DNA of 8,204 nt, taken from CAIYHK01 sp964638795 (GTDB taxonomy: Bacteria; Actinomycetota; Acidimicrobiia; Acidimicrobiales; Ilumatobacteraceae). Shown piece after piece: positions 6,039 to 8,204 of this stretch. Both the position numbers and the translations under genes were made by a program. Under the pieces are notes generated by a model. That model made no database searches, was not told the origin of the DNA, and saw only the letters and a program-made list of their open reading frames with translations. Within the stretch, counting starts at the first letter, position 1, and each line of letters starts with the position of its first letter. The stretch is from contig CAZXAX010000067.1 of NCBI GenBank assembly GCA_964638795.1, positions 1 through 8,204 of the forward strand, given 5' to 3'.

Positions 6039-6586
6039 TTACCTGCGCACCAAGCGCAGATACAGCAGTCNNNNNNNNNNNNNNNNNNNNNNNNNNNNNN
6101 NNNNNNNNNNNNNNNNNNNNNNNNNNNNNNNNNNNNNNNNNNNNNNNNNNNNNNNNNNNNNNNNNNNNNNTGATTCAAAAAGAAACAAAACTTGCCTCCG
6201 GGTTCAAGTACCCGCGCAATTTCTGACAGAGAAGAATCCAAGTCACGAACATGTTCAAACACAAGACATGCAACCACGGTGTCAAAACTCGAATCTCGAA
6301 ATGGCAATGCGACCGATCCAGCACGTGCAAAAACGCCTCCACGTTGCTGCGCAACCTCAATCTGGTTATGAGTGGGGTCAATTCCGATAACTATCGGAAT
6401 TCCAGAGGCAATAAGACCGCGGCTTATTTGGCCTTCACCACAGCCAAGGTCAAGCACGCAAGTAGCGCCCTCCACCTCGCGTAGCACCATTGGCAGAATC
6501 TGCTCTTCGTACTCAGGGTCGGCGCCATCAGTGAATTCACGAATCCACCATTCGGCATGAGTTTCCCAAAGGTCATTCGAATTCAT
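6039..6586 (-). CDS. Class I SAM-dependent methyltransferase, middle lost in N gap
   Basis: The visible N-terminal 138 residues (6586-6171) form a Rossmann methyltransferase of the Methyltransf_11 type. SAM motif I is VLDLGCGEGQIS (44-55), the acidic ribose-binding residue is D70 in VIGIDPTHNQ, and ALPFRDSSFDTVVACLVFEHV (92-112) is followed by ARVLEPGGKFCFFLN (124-138). The sequence then runs into 100 N. Beyond the gap, the frame reading LLYLRLVRR and TAA (6068-6039) is the likely C-terminus. It ends 9 nt before rapZ and is preceded by a partial codon nGA that can encode Arg. Start: ATG 6586, overlapping uvrC by 14 nt; ATG 6604 is an alternative, and neither has a clear Shine-Dalgarno. Substrate is unknown. 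Location between uvrC and rapZ implies cotranscription. Treat the sequence as incomplete rather than as a pseudogene. Confidence 0.8.
6071..6170. other. Assembly gap (100 N)
   Basis: Exactly 100 undetermined bases, the usual placeholder for a gap of unknown or estimated length. It removes the centre and most of the C-terminal half of the methyltransferase gene. Joining the two coding ends in frame needs a missing length of 3k+2 bases, which 100 does not satisfy, so the true gap size is not 100. Confidence 0.97.
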
Positions 6587-8204
6587 CGGATTCAAGTCTT
6601 TCATCAACTGGATGGAATGCGCGGTGAACACTCTCAGCGACCACGTCAGGTAGCCAACTAATTCCCGTAAGTTCCTCCAGCGACGCCTTCTTCACTGCCG
6701 TCAAACTGCCAAACTCCTTCAGTAAGCGCTCTCGCCGACTGGGACCAAGACCTGGTATGTCGTCTAGCACGGATTCCTTCATACGTTTATTGCGAAGGTC
6801 TGCATGAAATTTATTGGCAAACCTGTGTGCTTCATCGCGGATTCTTTGCAGCATGAACAGCGCCTCACTGCCGCGTGGAAGGATAATTGGCGCAGAATTC
6901 CCTGGGACAAAGACCTCCTCAAACTTCTTTGCCAATGCGGCAACAGGAATCTCATTTTCTAGACCCAACTCCTGAACCACTCGCACCGCAACACTGAGTT
7001 GGCCTTTTCCACCATCCACAAGAAGCAATTGTGGTGGATAAGCAAATTTCTTGGCGCGCGTACGTTTGTTGTCGGTCTCTGGAACAACATCCTCGGCGCC
7101 CTCGTCACCCAAGCCATCACGTTCGGCGACATACTTGGACAATCGCCTTCTGAGCACCTCTTCCATGGCTGCGAAATCGTTGTTGCCGTCAACCGTTTTT
7201 ATCTTGAAGCGCCTGTACTCGGACCGCGCCGGCAGGCCATCCTCCAAAACCACCATTGAACCGACATAGTCGCTGCCTTGAAAATGGGCCATGTCATAGC
7301 ACTCGATCCGCAAAGGGGCTTCGGGCAAATTCAACGCGTCCTGAATCTCGGTCAATGCGCGGCTGCGGGAATTGTGATCGCTCGCGCGACGAAGCCGATG
7401 CCGCACGAGGTCTTCTTTTGCATTTCGGGTCACGGTTTCCAACAGCGTCACCTTGTCGCCCCGTTGGGGAACTTTGATTTCACATTTGGAACCACGTAGA
7501 TGCGAGAGCCACTCGACATAGGTCGCTTCATCAGCACTTGGATGTGGCACTAATACGGTTCTGGGGATGCCAGTTGGTGGCTCCTCCCCATAGAGGTGTT
7601 CAAGCACACGGTCAACCAAGAGCCCACCATCGATTGGTTCAACTTTGTCCAAAATGAAACCACGACGACCTGTGACTCGGCCATGGCGCACGAAGAAGAT
7701 TTGGACAGAAGCTTCAAGATCATCGTCTGCGATTCCGAGTACATCGATATCTTCATCCGATTCAGCCACCATCTGCTGCTTTTCCACTGCTCGCTGAATG
7801 GCCCCGAGCCGATCCCGAAATCTGGCGGCCGACTCGAATTCCTGCGACGCAGAGGCATTCTTCATCTCCTCCGTCAAACGACTAACGACATTGCGAGTAT
7901 CGCCGCCTAGAAAATCACTCAGCTCCTTTACATGGGAGTCGTAGATTTCGCGCTCAACCTCACCGACACAGGGACCACTGCATTTTTCGATATGAAAAAG
8001 CAGGCATGGTCGTCCTAGACGTTGGTGCTGTACGAACTTGCCAGGCGAACAAGTTCGAATCGGGAAAGACCGAAGAACCAAATCGAGAGTTTCACGTATC
8101 GCCCATGCGTGCGCAAAGGGGCCAAAATACTTAACGCCTTTGCGTTTGGTCCCTCGCATCACAACAGCTCGAGGCCATTCTTCGTCTGTGGTGATCGCCA
8201 AATA
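6573..8204 (-). CDS. uvrC: Excinuclease ABC subunit C (partial, N-terminus outside window)
   Basis: UvrC makes both incisions around a DNA lesion after loading by UvrA and UvrB. The gene is open at the right edge; the first visible codon is TAT at 8204-8202. About 543 residues remain, so most of the N-terminal GIY-YIG nuclease domain is missing, and its tail runs to VKYFGPF and HAWAIRE. A cysteine cluster follows at about residues 52, 67, 75 and 79 (C-x14-C-x7-C-x3-C); its last three spacings match the iron-sulfur cysteines reported for E. coli UvrC. Next come the UVR UvrB-interaction domain (about 105-150) and the RNase H-like nuclease with IECYDMAHFQGSDYVGSM (about 300-317), LLVDGGKGQ (about 394-402) and RDEAHRFA. 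The helix-hairpin-helix DDIPGLGPSRRERLLKEFG lies near the end. The stop overlaps the downstream methyltransferase start. Confidence 0.96.
   Translation of the reverse strand, partial: YLAITTDEEWPRAVVMRGTKRKGVKYFGPFAHAWAIRETLDLVLRSFPIRTCSPGKFVQHQRLGRPCLLFHIEKCSGPCVGEVEREIYDSHVKELSDFLGGDTRNVVSRLTEEMKNASASQEFESAARFRDRLGAIQRAVEKQQMVAESDEDIDVLGIADDDLEASVQIFFVRHGRVTGRRGFILDKVEPIDGGLLVDRVLEHLYGEEPPTGIPRTVLVPHPSADEATYVEWLSHLRGSKCEIKVPQRGDKVTLLETVTRNAKEDLVRHRLRRASDHNSRSRALTEIQDALNLPEAPLRIECYDMAHFQGSDYVGSMVVLEDGLPARSEYRRFKIKTVDGNNDFAAMEEVLRRRLSKYVAERDGLGDEGAEDVVPETDNKRTRAKKFAYPPQLLLVDGGKGQLSVAVRVVQELGLENEIPVAALAKKFEEVFVPGNSAPIILPRGSEALFMLQRIRDEAHRFANKFHADLRNKRMKESVLDDIPGLGPSRRERLLKEFGSLTAVKKASLEELTGISWLPDVVAESVHRAFHPVDERLESDEFE

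Noticed and set aside
6026..6070. Methyltransferase tail read straight through the N run, giving DCCICAWCAGNLGL
   Set aside because: It depends on the gap being exactly 100 bases. The Cys-rich tail does not look like a methyltransferase end, whereas the neighbouring frame LLYLRLVRR does and stops 9 nt before rapZ.
1..8204. Mobile element, CRISPR array or defence system
   Set aside because: No transposase, integrase, direct-repeat array, terminal inverted repeat pair or defence-type domain is visible; the content is syntenic housekeeping genes.

Overview
The window looks like a chromosomal housekeeping segment of an actinobacterium. The gene order uvrC–rapZ–gap–pgk–tpiA–secG is the classic actinobacterial layout. 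The actinobacterial character also shows in the UvrC sequence around the HAWAIRE motif and in the Arg-for-Lys Walker A of RapZ. Base composition is moderate rather than the very high G+C of Streptomyces. Together with the methyltransferase between uvrC and rapZ and an unusually short PGK, this makes me lean towards an Acidimicrobiia-type or streamlined aquatic lineage. That placement is an inference. A run of exactly 100 N (6071-6170) suggests a draft scaffold from a metagenome, single cell or similar.

Layout: almost everything is on the minus strand, so the biological order runs from high to low coordinates. From the right edge: the C-terminal ~543 codons of uvrC (nucleotide excision repair); a SAM-dependent methyltransferase whose middle is lost in the N gap; rapZ; a short structured spacer; gap, pgk and tpiA (three consecutive lower-glycolysis enzymes); a family-5 extracellular solute-binding lipoprotein; secG (Sec translocon subunit); and tRNA-Leu(GAG) with encoded CCA. 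Spacing is very tight: uvrC/methyltransferase overlap about 14 nt, methyltransferase/rapZ 9 nt, rapZ/gap 73 nt, gap/pgk 4 nt, pgk/tpiA overlap 11 nt, tpiA/lipoprotein 1 nt, lipoprotein/secG 39 nt, secG/tRNA 28 nt. At the far left a plus-strand reading frame ends at 101 and converges on the tRNA.

The genes appear to form one or two long transcripts. The only spacer large enough to hold control signals between protein genes is rapZ–gap, and it is full of inverted repeats with two mutually exclusive pairings. gap and tpiA share an identical ribosome-binding segment. Points worth a second look are that structured leader, the absence of yvcK and whiA from their usual place between rapZ and gap, an orphan solute-binding lipoprotein coupled to tpiA, a PGK missing about 20 residues in its N-domain, and the reading-frame logic across the N gap. 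I see no mobile element, CRISPR array or phage gene, and no clearly new multi-gene system.
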